The translations under genes were made by a program, and so were the position numbers. The notes under the pieces were generated by a model. It had not been told where the DNA came from. It did not search any database and saw only the letters and a list, made by a program, of their open reading frames with translations. A stretch of DNA of 6,309 nucleotides from NCBI GenBank assembly GCA_045654545.1, contig JAZONO010000046.1, positions 1 through 6,309 on the forward strand, written 5' to 3'. Each line of letters begins with the position of its first letter. Within the stretch, counting starts at the first letter, position 1. Source of the DNA: SIG588 sp045654545. GTDB taxonomy: Bacteria; Bacillota; Clostridia; Oscillospirales; Acutalibacteraceae. Shown piece after piece: positions 5,516-6,309 of the stretch.

Positions 5516-5892
5516 AGGAGCAACACCGCCTTTACACCGCCATACAAAAGAAAGCCTGCCATCGCCCAGCGCAACCACTGCACGGGGATGTAGCGGAACA
5601 GAAAGCCGGCCGCTACACCGCCCGTAAAGCCGCCGAGCAGATACCACAGCGTGTTGTCGGTCACAAGACCGCCGCGCAGGGCATACACCGTGAGGGACAC
5701 CATCGAGATGGGCACCATCACCGCGAGCGACGTGGCATAGGCGTTTTTCTCGGGCAGTTTCATCCAGCCGATCAACAGCGGCACGGCGATCAAACCGCCG
5801 CCTGCCCCAAACAAACCGTTGGCCGCCCCTGCCGCGGCACCGATCACAAGCAATCGACCGATCGCACGTCGGTCGATTTTTTTATCCGTCAT
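5512..5892 (-). CDS. Half-size TauE/SafE (TSUP) membrane protein, first of pair
   Basis: Membrane protein of 126 aa with one TSUP half-repeat. A charged N-terminus (1-13) is followed by a first helix pair with the NGLFGAGGG glycine motif (25-33). Further hydrophobic segments lie near 51-72 (containing P61), 82-99 and 106-126, with GG at 87-88 and 91-92 and a VQWLRWAMAGFLLYGGVK ending. The architecture closely parallels the next protein, as expected if each supplies one half of a two-repeat transporter. Start: ATG at 5892, 5 nt after GAGGTGG (5904-5898). The frame is open further upstream, but that stretch is Cys/Arg/Phe-rich and lacks this context. It is the first gene of a two-gene unit, divergent from the spore protein gene. 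Function is membrane transport of an unknown anion, by family only. Confidence 0.82.
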   Translation of the reverse strand: MTDKKIDRRAIGRLLVIGAAAGAANGLFGAGGGLIAVPLLIGWMKLPEKNAYATSLAVMVPISMVSLTVYALRGGLVTDNTLWYLLGGFTGGVAAGFLFRYIPVQWLRWAMAGFLLYGGVKAVLLL

Positions 5893-5981
5893 ACATTCCA
5901 CCTCATTTTTCAAAGATAGTATGTGCAAAAAGCGGTGGCAGCGGCAAGGAAAAAAGCGGCGACATTGGCAGAAATTTGTCC

Positions 5982-6010
5982 GAATGTACACGATGTTTAC
6001 GCACACACTA
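5982..6010 (+). promoter_or_regulatory. Candidate sigma-G (forespore) promoter of the SASP gene
   Basis: GAATG (5982-5986) fits the sigma-G -35 pattern GHATR. CACACTA (6004-6010), 17 nt later, differs by one base from the CATACTA-type -10. The start would be near 6017. SASP genes are classically forespore-specific sigma-G targets, so position, spacing and gene identity agree. Confidence 0.5.
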
Positions 6011-6037
6011 CCCTTGCAAACACGGTTGCTTAATTCA

Positions 6038-6053
6038 GCGGCCCAAAAGCCGC
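6038..6053 (+). other. Leader stem-loop before the SASP ribosome binding site
   Basis: GCGGC (6038-6042) and GCCGC (6049-6053) form a GC-only 5-bp stem with a 6-nt loop, 8 nt before AAAGGAG. It may stabilise the mRNA 5' end. Chance is possible. Confidence 0.35.
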
Positions 6054-6077
6054 ATAAAGATAAAGGAGAAAACAATC

Positions 6078-6269
6078 ATGGCGAAGAACAAGTCTGTTGT
6101 CCCTGAGGCGCGCGAAGGCCTCAACCGTTTCAAGATGGAAGCCGCAAACGAAGTGGGCGTGAACCTGAAGCAGGGTTACAACGGTGACCTGACTGCGAAG
6201 CAGGCGGGCTCCATCGGCGGTCAGATGGTCAAGAAGATGATCGAGCAGTACGAAAACAACCTGAAATAA
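6078..6269 (+). CDS. Alpha/beta-type small acid-soluble spore protein
   Basis: DNA-binding protein of 63 aa of the alpha/beta SASP family, made in the forespore, where it coats DNA and protects it from UV and other damage; it is later degraded at germination to supply amino acids. The first conserved block, KMEAANEVGV (19-28), includes the expected GPR protease site after E21. The second, TAKQAGSIGGQMVKKMI (39-55), contains the GS-x-GG core. Compared with Bacillus SspA-D the N-terminus is short and the linker (31-37) reads KQGYNGD, typical of clostridial forms. Start: ATG at 6078, 9 nt after a near-perfect AAAGGAG (6062-6068). The frame is open back to 5976, but that extension spans the candidate promoter and leader. 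The gene appears monocistronic, with a terminator hairpin 21 nt after the stop. It is the strongest evidence that the host makes endospores. Confidence 0.95.
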   Translation: MAKNKSVVPEAREGLNRFKMEAANEVGVNLKQGYNGDLTAKQAGSIGGQMVKKMIEQYENNLK

Positions 6270-6290
6270 GTTTGTTTTTGTGCAAAGCGG

Positions 6291-6309
6291 TTGGGGGAAA
6301 TCTCCCCAA
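6291..6309 (+). terminator. Terminator hairpin of the SASP gene, cut by the window edge
   Basis: TTGGGG and CCCCAA (plus an inner G-U pair) form a 6-7 bp stem with a short AAATC loop, ending exactly at the last base of the window. The T-run that would confirm a Rho-independent terminator would lie beyond the edge and is not seen. Confidence 0.55.

Noticed and set aside
5927..5959. Direct repeat of AAAAAGCGG (5927-5935 and 5951-5959)
   Set aside because: Two short copies in a purine-rich spacer with no link to promoter elements; chance is the simplest explanation.
5893..6075. N-terminal extension of the first TSUP protein to 6075
   Set aside because: The extension crosses the SASP promoter and leader, is Cys/Arg/Phe-rich and not TSUP-like. 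ATG at 5892 has a good Shine-Dalgarno.
1..6309. CRISPR array, tRNA, rRNA, prophage, toxin-antitoxin or defence island
   Set aside because: No regularly spaced repeats, cloverleaf, ribosomal sequence, integrase or defence-type domain was seen on either strand.

Overview
The window reads as chromosomal DNA of a spore-forming Clostridia, most likely a gut Oscillospiraceae/Ruminococcaceae-type bacterium. This is an inference from four things: an alpha/beta-type small acid-soluble spore protein, a stand-alone phenylacetate-CoA ligase-like enzyme, a divergent long ribose-phosphate pyrophosphokinase, and fairly GC-rich codons combined with Firmicutes-style strong ribosome binding sites. No phage, plasmid, CRISPR, tRNA or rRNA gene is visible.

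Layout, left to right. (1) Positions 1-145 are a divergent control region. A leftward sigma-A promoter and Shine-Dalgarno serve a gene that begins at the window edge, and a rightward promoter serves the ligase gene. Each promoter carries its own perfect palindrome over the -10/+1 region. (2) Positions 176-1411 hold a PaaK-family adenylate-forming ligase. (3) Positions 1412-1874 contain no convincing gene. They hold a 276-bp inverted-repeat-bounded element with TA at both ends and an elaborate internal fold, followed by a strong rightward terminator and a leftward terminator. (4) Positions 1875-3020 (minus strand) encode a divergent ribose-phosphate pyrophosphokinase with a good sigma-A promoter and a TTG start. 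(5) Positions 3169-5190 are a tight two-gene unit: the ribosome-associated GTPase HflX, then a seven-TM DUF1624/HGSNAT-like membrane acyltransferase 3 nt downstream. (6) Positions 5153-5892 (minus strand) are two half-size TauE/SafE (TSUP) membrane proteins that overlap by 4 nt. The second also overlaps the 3' end of the acyltransferase gene tail-to-tail by 38 bp. (7) Positions 6078-6269 are a spore-specific SASP gene with a candidate sigma-G promoter and the start of a terminator hairpin at the right edge.

Most genes here are housekeeping or ordinary accessory genes and do not form one pathway. HflX with the acyltransferase, and the two TSUP halves with each other, are the clear functional or translational couplings. 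The least ordinary item is the 276-bp element at 1447-1722. It could be a non-autonomous mobile repeat (MITE) or a structured RNA in the ligase 3' region; the sequence alone cannot decide between these.
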